The position numbers were made by a program, and so were the translations under genes. 59,581 nt of DNA from DASVXQ01 sp040414855 (GTDB lineage: Bacteria > Actinomycetota > CALGFH01). The notes under the pieces were generated by a model that was given only the letters and a program-made list of their open reading frames with translations, was not told the DNA's origin and searched no databases. This document shows, one piece after another, positions 43,586-52,564 of the stretch (position 1 is its first letter; every line of letters starts with the position of its first letter). Where the stretch lies: assembly GCA_040414855.1 (NCBI GenBank), contig JBEDUQ010000343.1, positions 1 to 59,581 on the forward strand, given 5' to 3'.

Positions 43586-45760
43586 CTAGGAGAGGCCGAC
43601 CGGCTGGAACGTCACCGTGGCGCCGGTCCTGGTGGCGAGGTAGATCTGGATCTGGCGCTGGCCAGGGCCGGCCGTGAACAGGGAATCGGGGACCATCGCC
43701 GCGAACGCTGTGGGCTTCTCCCCCTCGTGCGGCGGATAGAAACCTCCGGCGCCGCCGATCATGCCGTTGATGGCGACCACCATCATCGTGCCGGCCGGAG
43801 GCGTCCCCGAGGTCACCTGACCGGCCACGATCGACTGCACCGGGTTGGAGCCGGGCTTGACGGTCCTGAACTGGGCCCAGCTCTTCATCTTCGCGGTCAC
43901 CGAGCCGTCGCCGTCCTCCACCTGACCGACCTGCTGGAGGGGTTTGTAGACCCAGTCCGCCGCGTCACCGAACTGGTACAGGCCCTTGACGCCGTTCTGG
44001 TGGGCTCTGGTCAGCGTGTCGGTGACGCCCTGCAGCACCTTCCTGAAATTCTCGGGACCGGGCACGACGCGCCGGTCGCCGGGTTGCTCGTACCACCACT
44101 TCTCGGTGCGGGTGCGTTTGGGCTCGCCCAGCTCCGAGAAGCCGTCGACCTTCCAGGGGATCTTCAGGCCGACGATGTCGGAGACGGTCGGGAGCAGGTC
44201 GACCTGCTCCCAGTTGCGGTCGTCGACGCGGCCCTTTGTCTGGTTGGGCGGCTTGATGAACACCGGCACCCACACCAGGGTCGGGGCGTCGCCGCCGCCC
44301 AGCGAGCGCGACTTGGCGGTGGCGCTGAAGCCCGAGCCGTGGTCGGCGGTCATCACCACCAGCGCCTTGTCGTACAGCCCCTGCGACTTGAGCCGGTCGA
44401 GCAGCTTGCCGACCAGCGTGTCGGTGTAGGCGAGCTGCATCAGATGGCGCTCGTGGTTGAGCTTGGTGACCGCGTCGGGCCACAGGCCGGCGGAGGTCAC
44501 CGGGCGGCCAACCGGGTCGCCGTAGATGCGCCCGTCCGGCAGCCGCTTCCACGGCGCGTGCGGCATCAGCACGTGCAGGAAATACAGGGTCGGCTGCGGG
44601 TCGCCGGCGTTGATCTGGCCGAGGAACTTCTCGAACCGCGCCGCCTGGTCCTGGCCGAGGTTGGAGAACAGCGCGCGCGGGTCCTTGGTACTGGTCGTGG
44701 TGGTCCCGCCGGAGGGGTTCTGGTCGATGGTGGCGGGGTCGACCGGCACGTCGACCGGCGAGGCGATGTCCTTGTAGAGCTTGGCGGTCTCCTTGGCGAC
44801 GTCCTTGAAGCCGGTGGGCGAGCCGGTCTGCCCGCACTGGGCCGGCGGGCAGAGCTGCGTCACCGTCTCGGAGACCTTGAGGTGGTAGTAGTGCCCGAAC
44901 ATCGTGAACAGGTTGTCCGGGTAGACCTGCGACACCGGGGCGGCGCCGACCAGGTTCCTGGTCGGGTACCTGCCGCTCAGCATCGCCGGCACCGCCGTCG
45001 GGGTGAACCCCGCGATGCCGGTGGCGTTGCGGTACCAGGTCGCGTCGCCCGCGAATTTGGCGAAGTTCGGGTACACGGCCGGGTCGACCTGTCCCTTGCC
45101 GTCGAGCAGCGAGTTCAGCGGGAACTCGTCGAAGAAGATCATCACCACCGGCGGCAGCGGCTTGCCGGGGTCGACCCGCGCCGCGACCGCGGTGCTGTCC
45201 TTGTGACTAGGCAGGATCAGCTTGGCGCTCGGGGAGGTGGTCGCGAACAGCAGTGCGAACACCAGCGGCGCCGGCGCCAGGTAGCGGAGCCACAGCTTCA
45301 GCCCCGACCACCTGTGGTACAAAGCGGCCACGCCGATCCCGACGATCAGCGCGATGAGCGCGAGCCGCTTGCCCCGCAACGGCGTCAGCTTCTTGCCGGC
45401 CTCCAGCGCCAGCAGCGCGAACAGACCGGCGAGGATGGCCAGGTGCAGGTAGCGCCGGCCGCGCTCGCGGGCGATCAGCGAGGCCACCACCTCGGGCAGC
45501 CACAGCGCCAGCGCGGGCCCCACCAGGATCAGCGCGATCAGCAGCAGGATCTCGCCACGGTCGGCGCGGTGGAGCAGGAAGAAGTCCGGGGCCTTGCCGG
45601 CGACGTCGAGCAGCGGCTGCGCGACCACGAACCCGGTGAGGACGAACAACTCCAGGAGCGCCCACCACAGGGCGGTCGGCATCCTTGCCGCCACCCAGCT
45701 CACGGACCCGCCTGGGGAGTCGTCAGCTCCCTGGGCGTCGTCTACCACCTTGCTCGTCAT
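43586..45760 (-). CDS. Membrane-anchored alkaline-phosphatase-superfamily enzyme, paralogue B
   Basis: The 724-residue protein shares layout and many blocks with 38374-40566. These include a five-helix N-terminus with LTPLRGKRLAL and LKLWLRYLAPAPLVFALLFA, metal Asp in VVMIFFDEFPLNSLL, and Thr in GFTPTAVPAMLSGRYP. LMPHAPWKRLPDG, VMTADHGSGF and the late WKVDGFSELG also match. A Gly/Thr-rich stretch (SGGTTTTSTKD) marks an insertion. The outer domain probably transfers or removes a phospho- or sulfo-group on glycan. GGAG lies seven bases before the ATG. It is the first gene of a four-gene minus-strand operon with sugar-nucleotide enzymes. Confidence 0.83.
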   Translation of the reverse strand: MTSKVVDDAQGADDSPGGSVSWVAARMPTALWWALLELFVLTGFVVAQPLLDVAGKAPDFFLLHRADRGEILLLIALILVGPALALWLPEVVASLIARERGRRYLHLAILAGLFALLALEAGKKLTPLRGKRLALIALIVGIGVAALYHRWSGLKLWLRYLAPAPLVFALLFATTSPSAKLILPSHKDSTAVAARVDPGKPLPPVVMIFFDEFPLNSLLDGKGQVDPAVYPNFAKFAGDATWYRNATGIAGFTPTAVPAMLSGRYPTRNLVGAAPVSQVYPDNLFTMFGHYYHLKVSETVTQLCPPAQCGQTGSPTGFKDVAKETAKLYKDIASPVDVPVDPATIDQNPSGGTTTTSTKDPRALFSNLGQDQAARFEKFLGQINAGDPQPTLYFLHVLMPHAPWKRLPDGRIYGDPVGRPVTSAGLWPDAVTKLNHERHLMQLAYTDTLVGKLLDRLKSQGLYDKALVVMTADHGSGFSATAKSRSLGGGDAPTLVWVPVFIKPPNQTKGRVDDRNWEQVDLLPTVSDIVGLKIPWKVDGFSELGEPKRTRTEKWWYEQPGDRRVVPGPENFRKVLQGVTDTLTRAHQNGVKGLYQFGDAADWVYKPLQQVGQVEDGDGSVTAKMKSWAQFRTVKPGSNPVQSIVAGQVTSGTPPAGTMMVVAINGMIGGAGGFYPPHEGEKPTAFAAMVPDSLFTAGPGQRQIQIYLATRTGATVTFQPVGLS

Positions 45761-45870
45761 CGCGCGACTCCGGACAGACCACAACTGTGCGGGGCAACGT
45801 AGCACAGGCGGTAAGAGATGGAGATCACGGCGCGCACGCGCGTCCGCGGCGTCCGCGATAGCATCCGAGC
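45761..45870. promoter_or_regulatory. Divergent promoter region with candidate -10 sites on both strands
   Basis: On the plus strand TAGCAT (45859-45864) ends six bases before the ATG at 45871, with no ribosome site, suggesting a leaderless start. On the minus strand TACGTT is about 33 bases ahead of the paralogue-B ATG, which has its own ribosome site. Confidence 0.5.
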
Positions 45871-48042
45871 ATGTCACGGCCCCCCCTGCCGGAGTCCCCG
45901 GCCCCGCCTGTCACCCCGGCCTCCACCGAGGCTGCGCGCCCGGCGCCAGCAGCATCCGCATCAGCGCCGCCCGCCCCGCCCCAGTGGGCCGGGCTGCTCG
46001 AGTCGCTGCCGCTGCTGGTGCCGGCGCTGTTCGCCGGCTTCTCGCTGGTCGCGATGGTGCTGCTCCAGCTCGACGTCTACCGGCCGGTGCTGGTGCTGCC
46101 GCTGGGCGTGGTGGCCGCGCTGCTGGCCGCCCGGGGCGTGGGACTGGCGCGCCCCGAGCCGATCGAGGGACCGCGCTGGCTCGACGGCCTGGCGGTGCTC
46201 GCCGCGCTGATCTACGCGGCCTTCAACGCCCGCTACGCGGCCCAGAACATCGACGTGTTCCGGGACCCGGCCGTGTACGCGATCACCGGGCAGTGGCTGG
46301 TGCACAACGGCTCGCTGCCGGTCCCGGTGCACCCGGAGGTGTTCGGGGCGGTCAAGGGCCTGTCGTTCTTCTCAGCCGGCTTCGACCCCGGCAGCACCCC
46401 GGGCTACGTCCACCCGCAGTTCGGCAACCTGCTGCCCGGGTTGCTGGCGGTGGGCGGCTGGATCGGCGGCGAGGGCCTGCTGTTGCGGGTCAACCCGCTG
46501 ATCGCCGGCGCCGCACTGCTGGCCTTCTATGGATTGGCGAGGCAGTACGCCGGGCGCTTCTGGGCGCTGGTCGCGGTCACCACGCTCGGCGTCTCGCTGC
46601 CGATGCTGCACTTCAGCCGCAACTCCTACAGCGAGCCGGTCACGCTGCTGTTCCTGGTCGGAGGCCTGGCGCTGCTGCGGGAGGCGCAGCGCCGCGGCCG
46701 GCTCGCCGGCTACGCGCTGGCCGGGCTGGTGCTCGGCGCCGCGGTGCTCGCCCGCATCGACGGCTTCTTCTTCCTGCTGGCGGTCCCGATGGTGGCCGCG
46801 GTCCTGCTCGCCACCGCCCCGCCCGGGTCCCGCCGGCGCACCGCCGCCCAGATCGGCGTGTTCCTGGCCGGGGTCGCGGTGCCGGCGGTCGTGGGCATGG
46901 CCAACCTGGTCAAGCTGAGCCCCGACTACCTCCACAACCTGAGCCCGGAGCTGGGCATGATCGCCAAGGCGGCGATCGGGGTCAGCGTGCTCGGCGCCAT
47001 CGGCGTGCTGCTGACCTGGCGGACCGCGCTGCCGCGGCGGATCGCCGCGGCGACCGCGAGGTGGCTGCCCGCCGCCGGCGCCGTGGCGATCGTCGCGCTC
47101 GCCGCGCTCGCCGCCAGCCGGCCGCTCTGGTACGTCGGCCGCACCCCGGGCGCGCCCGAGAGCCAGACCCACTACATCACCTTCCTCCAACAGGCCAACA
47201 AGCTGCCGCTGGACGGCACCCGCAGCTACGCCGAGCAGACCATGCAGTGGTTCTGGTGGTACTTCGGGCCGGTCACGGTGATCGGCGGGGTGCTCGGCGT
47301 GGCCGCCGGCGTGCGCTGGCTGCTGCGGCGCGGCGACCTGCTGGTGGTGGCGCCGCTGGCGATGTTCCTGCCGGCCGCGCTGCTCTACATCACCATCCCC
47401 AGCATCGTCCCCGACCAGGTCTGGGCGATGCGGCGCTACCTGCCGGTGGTGATCCCCGGCCTGCTGCTGGCGACCGCGTTCCTGCTGGCGGTGCTTGCCC
47501 GCCGCTCGCGCGCCGGCCTGGCGGTGGCGCTCGCGCTCGCCTGCGTGATGGTGCTGTTCCCCACTTACGTGAGCGCCAGGGTCGCGACCGTCCGCGACGG
47601 CGTCCCGCAGCTGGTCGAGGTCGACAACCTCTGCGACGACCTCGGCCAGAACGCGGACCAGAACGCGGCGCTGCTGCTGACCGGGGCGCTCGCCAACTCC
47701 TACCAGCAGACCGCGCGCTCCTACTGCGACCCGGTGCCGGTCGCGGGCATCGCCAAGCCGACCCTGGCGCAGCTCGACCAGGTGCGGGCGGCGGCCAGCG
47801 CGCACGGCCGGCGGCTGTACGTCGCGGTCAGCGACCGCGCCACCCTCCCCGCCGAGGCCGTGCCCGCGAGCACCCAGTGGCCGCCGATCAGCTGCGTCAA
47901 GGTCGAGCACCTGAACGCGACCCTGAACCGGGCGGCCTACGCCGACGGCGCCGACAAGCGCACCATCCTGCTCGGGCTCGTCGGCCAGGGCGGCACCGTG
48001 ACCCCGGCACCGCCGGCCGACCCGCCGCTACTGGCCTGCTGA
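45871..48042 (+). CDS. Polytopic GT-C-like glycosyltransferase (PMT/ArnT-like)
   Basis: The 723-residue protein has a Pro/Ala-rich disordered head (residues 1-38) and about twelve membrane helices. The outer loop is ALIYAAFNARYAAQNIDVFRDPAVY, whose Asp residues resemble GT-C donor-binding acids, followed by LPGLLAVGGWIGGEG. The C-terminal 130 residues are soluble and outside (TGALANSYQQTARSY). It would move sugars from polyprenyl phosphate to exported glycan or protein. The start is probably leaderless. The 3' end overlaps the convergent methyltransferase gene by 15 bases. Confidence 0.76.
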   Translation: MSRPPLPESPAPPVTPASTEAARPAPAASASAPPAPPQWAGLLESLPLLVPALFAGFSLVAMVLLQLDVYRPVLVLPLGVVAALLAARGVGLARPEPIEGPRWLDGLAVLAALIYAAFNARYAAQNIDVFRDPAVYAITGQWLVHNGSLPVPVHPEVFGAVKGLSFFSAGFDPGSTPGYVHPQFGNLLPGLLAVGGWIGGEGLLLRVNPLIAGAALLAFYGLARQYAGRFWALVAVTTLGVSLPMLHFSRNSYSEPVTLLFLVGGLALLREAQRRGRLAGYALAGLVLGAAVLARIDGFFFLLAVPMVAAVLLATAPPGSRRRTAAQIGVFLAGVAVPAVVGMANLVKLSPDYLHNLSPELGMIAKAAIGVSVLGAIGVLLTWRTALPRRIAAATARWLPAAGAVAIVALAALAASRPLWYVGRTPGAPESQTHYITFLQQANKLPLDGTRSYAEQTMQWFWWYFGPVTVIGGVLGVAAGVRWLLRRGDLLVVAPLAMFLPAALLYITIPSIVPDQVWAMRRYLPVVIPGLLLATAFLLAVLARRSRAGLAVALALACVMVLFPTYVSARVATVRDGVPQLVEVDNLCDDLGQNADQNAALLLTGALANSYQQTARSYCDPVPVAGIAKPTLAQLDQVRAAASAHGRRLYVAVSDRATLPAEAVPASTQWPPISCVKVEHLNATLNRAAYADGADKRTILLGLVGQGGTVTPAPPADPPLLAC

Positions 48043-49557
48043 GCCGCCGCCCTTGGCCTTCGCGACAGGAGCCTTTGGGGCTTTGCGTCCCTTGCGGCTC
48101 CTGGCGTTCTCGGCCTCGGGTTCCTCGGCCTCCTCGGAGTTCTCGGCCTCGGGTTCCTCGGACTTCTCGGCCTCGGGCTCGGCGAGGGCCGGGGCCGCGT
48201 GCGCGATCACCGCGTACTCCTGCGGCCCGAACAGCACCTCGTTCAGCTTGCCGAAGGCCTCGTTGACCTGCTTGACCCACGGCGGCGCCTGCGGGTCGGT
48301 GATCTTCGGCAGGTGGTAGCCGGTCGCGGGCGCGTAGAAGCGCAGCCGCACGTCGCGGAAGCCGGCGCCCTCGCACAGGAACGCCAGCAGCGACGGGTGC
48401 AGCGGCCGCACGTGGGTCGGGTCGAGGATGTAGGAGTTGCCGAGCACGATCAGCGAGGCCGGGTTGGGCGTCTCGGCGATCAGCACGCCGCCGGGACGCA
48501 GCCTGGTCGCGGCCAGCTCCAGCAGCTCGACCAGGGCGTCCAGGTCGATGTGCTCGACCAGGTGGGTGGCGATGATCGAACCGATCGAGCCCGGCTCCAG
48601 GCCGCGCAGGAAGCCGCCGCCGTCGACCAGCCGGACGTCGAGGCCACGCTCGCGCGCCTCGGCGACCATCGAGGGGTCGGTGTCGACCCCGATCGCCTCG
48701 ATCCCGCGCGCGGCCAGCAGCTCGACCAGCTCGCCGCGGCCGCAGCCGATGTCGATCACCGGCGCGTTCTCGGCCAGCAGGTCGAGATACCGCTCGGACA
48801 TCTGCGCGGTGATCGCCTCGGGGTCGCCTCGGAAGCGCCGCTCGAAGGCCACGTAGTCGAACAGGGCCGACTCCGGGGGCGCCGCGGGAGCCTCGGTCCG
48901 CCCGGTCGCCCGAGATTCGCCGGCGCCGGCTTCGGCAGACGGCGGCGACGGCTGCGACAGCGTGGCCGAGATCGCCGCGCGCAGGCGCCGGTCGAGGCCG
49001 TTGACGCGCTCGCGCAGCTCGCTGAGGCGCACGCCGGCGCCGGCCAGCCCGGTGGCCGGCGCGATCGCCATGCCGAGGTCCTCGAGGGTGCGCTCGACCG
49101 AGTTGACCTCGCCCTTGAGCAGCTCGAGGTTCACCGTGGCGGCATGAACCTCGACCCCGACGAGCTCGACGTCCAGCGAGCGCCGCTGGAGCGAGGCGAC
49201 CTGCTGCTCCAGCTCCTCGATCCGCCGCAGCGAGGCCTCGCCGCGGCGCAGCGCCTCGGCGGCGGTCTCGCGCGGCTGGAGCAGCTGCTGGCGGACCTTG
49301 GCGCTGATCCGCGGTCCGAGGACGGTGTGGGCGACGCGCTTGGAGAGCCGGTAGACCGGCCCCCGCCTGGGCGCGGCGGGTCCAGGCGGCGGGGCCGGCT
49401 GGGTCTGGGCGGGCGGGGCGGCGGCTCCCGGCCCGGCGGTGGCGGCGACGGGCGGGCCGGCGGTGGCGGCCGGCGGGCCGGACGCTTCGGCCTCCGGCAC
49501 GCGCAGTCGCTCGGTCTTCTCGGGGCTCAGTTCGGCGGGCAGGGCCAACGGTCTCAC
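48028..49557 (-). CDS. Coiled-coil class I methyltransferase, chain-terminator-like
   Basis: The 509-residue protein has a Pro/Ala-rich linker (residues about 20-60). A long heptad-rich helix follows (LRRGEASLRRIEELEQQVASLQRR to LSELRERVNGLDRRLRAAI). Then comes a Rossmann methyltransferase with motif I VIDIGCGRGELVELLAARG and ATHLVEHID. The acidic repeat tail contains three PEAE units and a basic Lys-rich end. The layout resembles WbdD-type enzymes that end O-antigen chains and measure length with a coiled coil. The GTG at 49557 overlaps the upstream stop as GTGA, and AAGG lies ahead. Cytoplasmic; likely at the membrane. Confidence 0.82.
   Translation of the reverse strand: MRPLALPAELSPEKTERLRVPEAEASGPPAATAGPPVAATAGPGAAAPPAQTQPAPPPGPAAPRRGPVYRLSKRVAHTVLGPRISAKVRQQLLQPRETAAEALRRGEASLRRIEELEQQVASLQRRSLDVELVGVEVHAATVNLELLKGEVNSVERTLEDLGMAIAPATGLAGAGVRLSELRERVNGLDRRLRAAISATLSQPSPPSAEAGAGESRATGRTEAPAAPPESALFDYVAFERRFRGDPEAITAQMSERYLDLLAENAPVIDIGCGRGELVELLAARGIEAIGVDTDPSMVAEARERGLDVRLVDGGGFLRGLEPGSIGSIIATHLVEHIDLDALVELLELAATRLRPGGVLIAETPNPASLIVLGNSYILDPTHVRPLHPSLLAFLCEGAGFRDVRLRFYAPATGYHLPKITDPQAPPWVKQVNEAFGKLNEVLFGPQEYAVIAHAAPALAEPEAEKSEEPEAENSEEAEEPEAENARSRKGRKAPKAPVAKAKGGGSAGQ
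48107..48180. repeat. Imperfect tandem repeat encoding the acidic methyltransferase tail
   Basis: TTCTCGGCCTCGGG occurs at 48107, 48140 and 48164 in a roughly 24-33 base rhythm. On the minus strand it codes for repeated EPEAE/SEE units just before the Lys-rich C-terminus. Confidence 0.75.
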
Positions 49558-50441
49558 CTCACCTTGGTCACGGCCACGCGCGCGGTGGCCTCCGCGAACC
49601 TGGTCGCGATCTTCGCGTCGGTCGGCGTGCCCAGCTCGCTCATGCGCAGCGTGGCACGTGCCGACGCGCCCTCCGGCAGGGACGGGCGCAGGCCGAGCAG
49701 CTCGGCGAGGCGGATGGCGGCCCAGGCGCTGTCGTGGCGTCGCTCGACCAGCCGGCGGCCGGCCCACGACAGCCGCGACGCCAGCTCCGGATCGGACGAG
49801 AGGCGCCTGGCCAGCTCGAGCCGTTTGCGCGGGGTGCCCCCGAGCAGCAGATGGGTCTCACCGACCGCGCCGACCCGCTTGGCTACGGCGCGGTCGCTGA
49901 CCACCGGCGCGGCCCAGGCCAGCGCCTCCAGCAGCCGCGGCTGCTCGGTGCAGGTCACCGCCGACGCACAGGCCATCGCGGTGGCGACCAGCTCGTCGTC
50001 GAGCGGCTCGGGCCGCTCGCACCAGCGCCAGCCGTCGTCGGTCTGCTCCAGGATCGCGACCTCCGGCAGCCCCCTGGCGCGGCGCAGACGCTGACGCACG
50101 AACGGCGACATGGGGCGACGCCCGCGGGCGTGGTTGCCCGTGGCGGCCAGCACGCCCCGCTCGCCGGCGCGCTCGACCACGCCGAGGTCGTCCGAGACGA
50201 TCGCGGCGGCGCGCTCGCCGGCCTTGGAGGTCAGCTCCTCGGCCGATCGGGTCCACAGCGCCATCGGCAGCCCCTTTGGCACGCGCCCGACCGACTCGGC
50301 CGTGGCCAGGATCGCCGCCGGCTCGCCGGCCGCCGGGTCCAGCGTGGCCGGCACCGACCAGCGGTACATCGCCACCAGCAGCGGGACCACCGACTCCGGG
50401 GGTCGCCGGTCGAGCGCCAGGCCGAACAGCGGGAGCGTCAT
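49554..50441 (-). CDS. Glycosyltransferase-like protein, catalytic domain uncertain
   Basis: In this 295-residue protein the second half resembles the C-terminal half of GT4 enzymes (LLEALAWAAPVVSDRAVAKRVG, then LARRLSSDPELASRLSWAGRRLVERRHD). The N-terminal half (LPLFGLALDRRPPESVVPLLVAMYRW) has no typical GT-B donor domain that I can recognise. It may be a partial or diverged transferase or a partner of the neighbours. Its ATG overlaps the upstream GT4 stop (ATGA) and its stop overlaps the methyltransferase start (GTGA), so the three are translated as a coupled set. Confidence 0.6.
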   Translation of the reverse strand: MTLPLFGLALDRRPPESVVPLLVAMYRWSVPATLDPAAGEPAAILATAESVGRVPKGLPMALWTRSAEELTSKAGERAAAIVSDDLGVVERAGERGVLAATGNHARGRRPMSPFVRQRLRRARGLPEVAILEQTDDGWRWCERPEPLDDELVATAMACASAVTCTEQPRLLEALAWAAPVVSDRAVAKRVGAVGETHLLLGGTPRKRLELARRLSSDPELASRLSWAGRRLVERRHDSAWAAIRLAELLGLRPSLPEGASARATLRMSELGTPTDAKIATRFAEATARVAVTKVR

Positions 50442-51451
50442 GTGCCGAGCAGCTCCCTGACCACCGGCTCCCAGCTCAGGTCCTTCACCCGCGCCAGACC
50501 GGCCGCGCCCATCCGCTCGGCCAGCGCGCGGTCGCCGGCGAGCCGGTCGATAGCCGCGCCGATGCCCTCGGGCGAGCCGTCGGTGACCAGCCCGGTGACC
50601 CCGTCGGTGACCCACTCGAGCACCCCGCCGGAGTCCTTGGCGGTGATCACCGGCTTGCCGGCCCGGAACGCCTGAAGGGTCACGTAGCCGTAGTCCTCGT
50701 CCGAGGGGGCGTACACCACCGCCAGCGCGCCGGCGTAGAGATCGACCAGCTCCTGGTCGCTGACGAAGCCGCGCAGCTCGACGCGGCCGCCGAGGTCGTG
50801 GCGCCGCACCCCGGCCTCCAGCTCGCCGAGCAGCTCGCCGCGGCCGGCGATCACCGAGCGCACCTCCGGGCGGGCGTGGAGCAGGCCGTCCACCATGAGC
50901 TGCGGCCGCTTGTTGGCCTCCAGCCGGGTGGCACAGAAGACATAGTCCCCGAACGGCCCAGGGTGGAGCTGGTCGTGCAGCGGCGGCGGGTGGTAGAGCG
51001 GCGTGCCCTCCAGCCCGTTGAAGCGGCGCAGCCTGGCCGCCACCACGCCGGAGGTGGTGTAGAGCCGCTCGGCCTCCTCCAGGGCGCGGTTGTCCCACTC
51101 GCCGAGCAGGCGCTGGGTCTCGATCGCGTCGTCGTCCAGGCCGAAGTCGGACCAGCTCGCGTCGGCCGCGTCGTAGGCGCCGCGGTGCTGGTGGAACAGC
51201 CACACCACCTTGCGGGGGTGGCGCACGAAATAGGAGGGGAAATTGGTCGCGATCACGAGGTCCGCGTCGACCGGGACCATCCGCCACGCCAGCGGGGCGT
51301 CGAAGAGCCGGTCCTTCTCCCAGGCGACCGGCAGGCGGACCAGCTCGGCGCGGTGCCCCGCCGCGGCGATCTCGGCGACGAGGTTCTCCTGGTGCAGCTC
51401 GGCTCCCCCGCGTACGAACGGCTTCTGGGCGCCGCACACCACTACGTCCAC
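50438..51451 (-). CDS. GT4-family glycosyltransferase
   Basis: The 337-residue GT-B fold enzyme has FVRGGAELHQENLVAEIAAAGHRAEL at the N-terminus and YVFCATRLEANKRPQLMVDGL for the second domain. SDEDYGYVTLQAFRAGKPVITAKDSGGVLEWV is the donor-binding EX7E-like motif. It retains sugars from nucleotide donors; the acceptor is unknown. The GTG at 51451 was chosen because AGGAGG lies eight bases ahead and the protein then begins VDVVVCGAQKP. It is the first gene of the minus-strand operon that includes the chain-terminator-like methyltransferase. Confidence 0.9.
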   Translation of the reverse strand: MDVVVCGAQKPFVRGGAELHQENLVAEIAAAGHRAELVRLPVAWEKDRLFDAPLAWRMVPVDADLVIATNFPSYFVRHPRKVVWLFHQHRGAYDAADASWSDFGLDDDAIETQRLLGEWDNRALEEAERLYTTSGVVAARLRRFNGLEGTPLYHPPPLHDQLHPGPFGDYVFCATRLEANKRPQLMVDGLLHARPEVRSVIAGRGELLGELEAGVRRHDLGGRVELRGFVSDQELVDLYAGALAVVYAPSDEDYGYVTLQAFRAGKPVITAKDSGGVLEWVTDGVTGLVTDGSPEGIGAAIDRLAGDRALAERMGAAGLARVKDLSWEPVVRELLGT

Positions 51452-51605
51452 TCCGCGCTCCTCCTGCCGTTCTACGCCCTGACGGCGACCGTTCACCTCG
51501 GGCGCACGGTACTATACGGCTCTACGACAGCGGGTAGCATCCACACGACCCGATCCCAGGCCAGCGGGCACGTCGGCCCGTGGCCCCCAACCCCCTGAAG
51601 GCTGT
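51452..51605. promoter_or_regulatory. Divergent promoter region of the two glycan operons
   Basis: ACTATACGG at 51511-51519 gives overlapping -10-like sites: TATAGT on the minus strand (51516-51511) and TATACG on the plus strand (51513-51518). A -35-like TTCACC lies 15 bases before the plus site. The overlap suggests the two operons compete or are co-regulated. Confidence 0.4.
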
Positions 51606-52562
51606 ATGAGCGTTGACACCCGACCGTCCGGCGGCGCCCAGCCGCTGGATCCGATCGCCGAGCGGATCGCCGCGATCGAGCGGCTCCCGATGGAGCGGGT
51701 GAACCCCAAGGAGCCATTCTGGCGAGGATTCTCCCGGTCGGCTCGCGAGGTGTACGAGTATCGCGAGCTGCTCGGCAACCTCATCCGCAAGGAGCTGAAG
51801 GTCAAGTACAAGGACTCGGTGCTCGGGTTCCTGTGGTCGCTCCTGCGGCCGATGTTCCTCCTGGCCGTCTACTACATCGCCATCGGCAAGTTCCTCGGGA
51901 CCACCTTCGCGCTGTTCCCCATCTACCTGTTCTCGGGGCTGGTGGCTTGGTCGCTGTTCACCGACATCGTCGGCGGCTGCACCGGCACGGTGGTCGGCAA
52001 CGCGGGGCTCATCAAAAAGGTCTACTTCCCGCGCGAGCTGCTGCCGCTCTCGGTCCTGGGGGCGGCGCTGGTCAACTTCGGGATGCAGATGGTCGTGCTG
52101 GTCGCGGCGGTGCTGGTGTTCGGCGGGCCGCTGCACGGCGAGCAGCCCTGGCTGCTGCCGCTGGCGTTCGTCGCGCTGGTGCTGTTCGCGACCGCCTGTG
52201 GCCTCGCCCTGGCCGCGGCCAACGTCTATCTCAGGGACCTCGAGCACCTCATCGAGATCATCCTGATGCTGTGGTTCTGGCTCACGCCGATCGTCTACGG
52301 CGTCGGCGCGGTGCTGCACAAGATGGGCGCGCGCGGGCTCGACTGGCTCGCGACCCTCTATATGGCCAACCCCATGGCGAACGTGGTGATCGGCTTCCAG
52401 CAGGCCGCCTACGGCAGCTACAACGACGGCACCACCCAGCAGACCTACACCGGCGACATCGCCATGCGGCTGCTGGTGGTGATCGCGGCGTCCTCGTTCC
52501 TCCTCTGGCTCGCGCAGCGGTACTTCGCGCGTGCCCAGGGCAACTTCGCGCAGGAGCTCTAG
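51606..52562 (+). CDS. ABC-2 type polysaccharide export permease (Wzm-like)
   Basis: This 318-residue permease with six membrane helices exports lipid-linked polysaccharide together with the next gene's ATPase. The cytoplasmic N-terminus (residues 1-65) ends LIRKELKVKYKDSVLGFLWSLLRPM, the amphipathic gate-helix motif of this family. Aromatic clusters such as LWFWLTPIVY line the helices near the channel. GAAGG lies four bases before the ATG. Wzt follows after two bases; the five-gene operon continues with two GT4 proteins and a GT-C-like protein. Confidence 0.93.
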   Translation: MSVDTRPSGGAQPLDPIAERIAAIERLPMERVNPKEPFWRGFSRSAREVYEYRELLGNLIRKELKVKYKDSVLGFLWSLLRPMFLLAVYYIAIGKFLGTTFALFPIYLFSGLVAWSLFTDIVGGCTGTVVGNAGLIKKVYFPRELLPLSVLGAALVNFGMQMVVLVAAVLVFGGPLHGEQPWLLPLAFVALVLFATACGLALAAANVYLRDLEHLIEIILMLWFWLTPIVYGVGAVLHKMGARGLDWLATLYMANPMANVVIGFQQAAYGSYNDGTTQQTYTGDIAMRLLVVIAASSFLLWLAQRYFARAQGNFAQEL

Positions 52563-52564
52563 CC

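Noticed and set aside
42704..45802. A roughly 1030-codon + strand frame opposite the sulfatase-fold gene
   Set aside because: The protein is Arg/Val/His-rich with no domain, and the minus strand encodes clear enzymes with intact catalytic motifs in the same bases.
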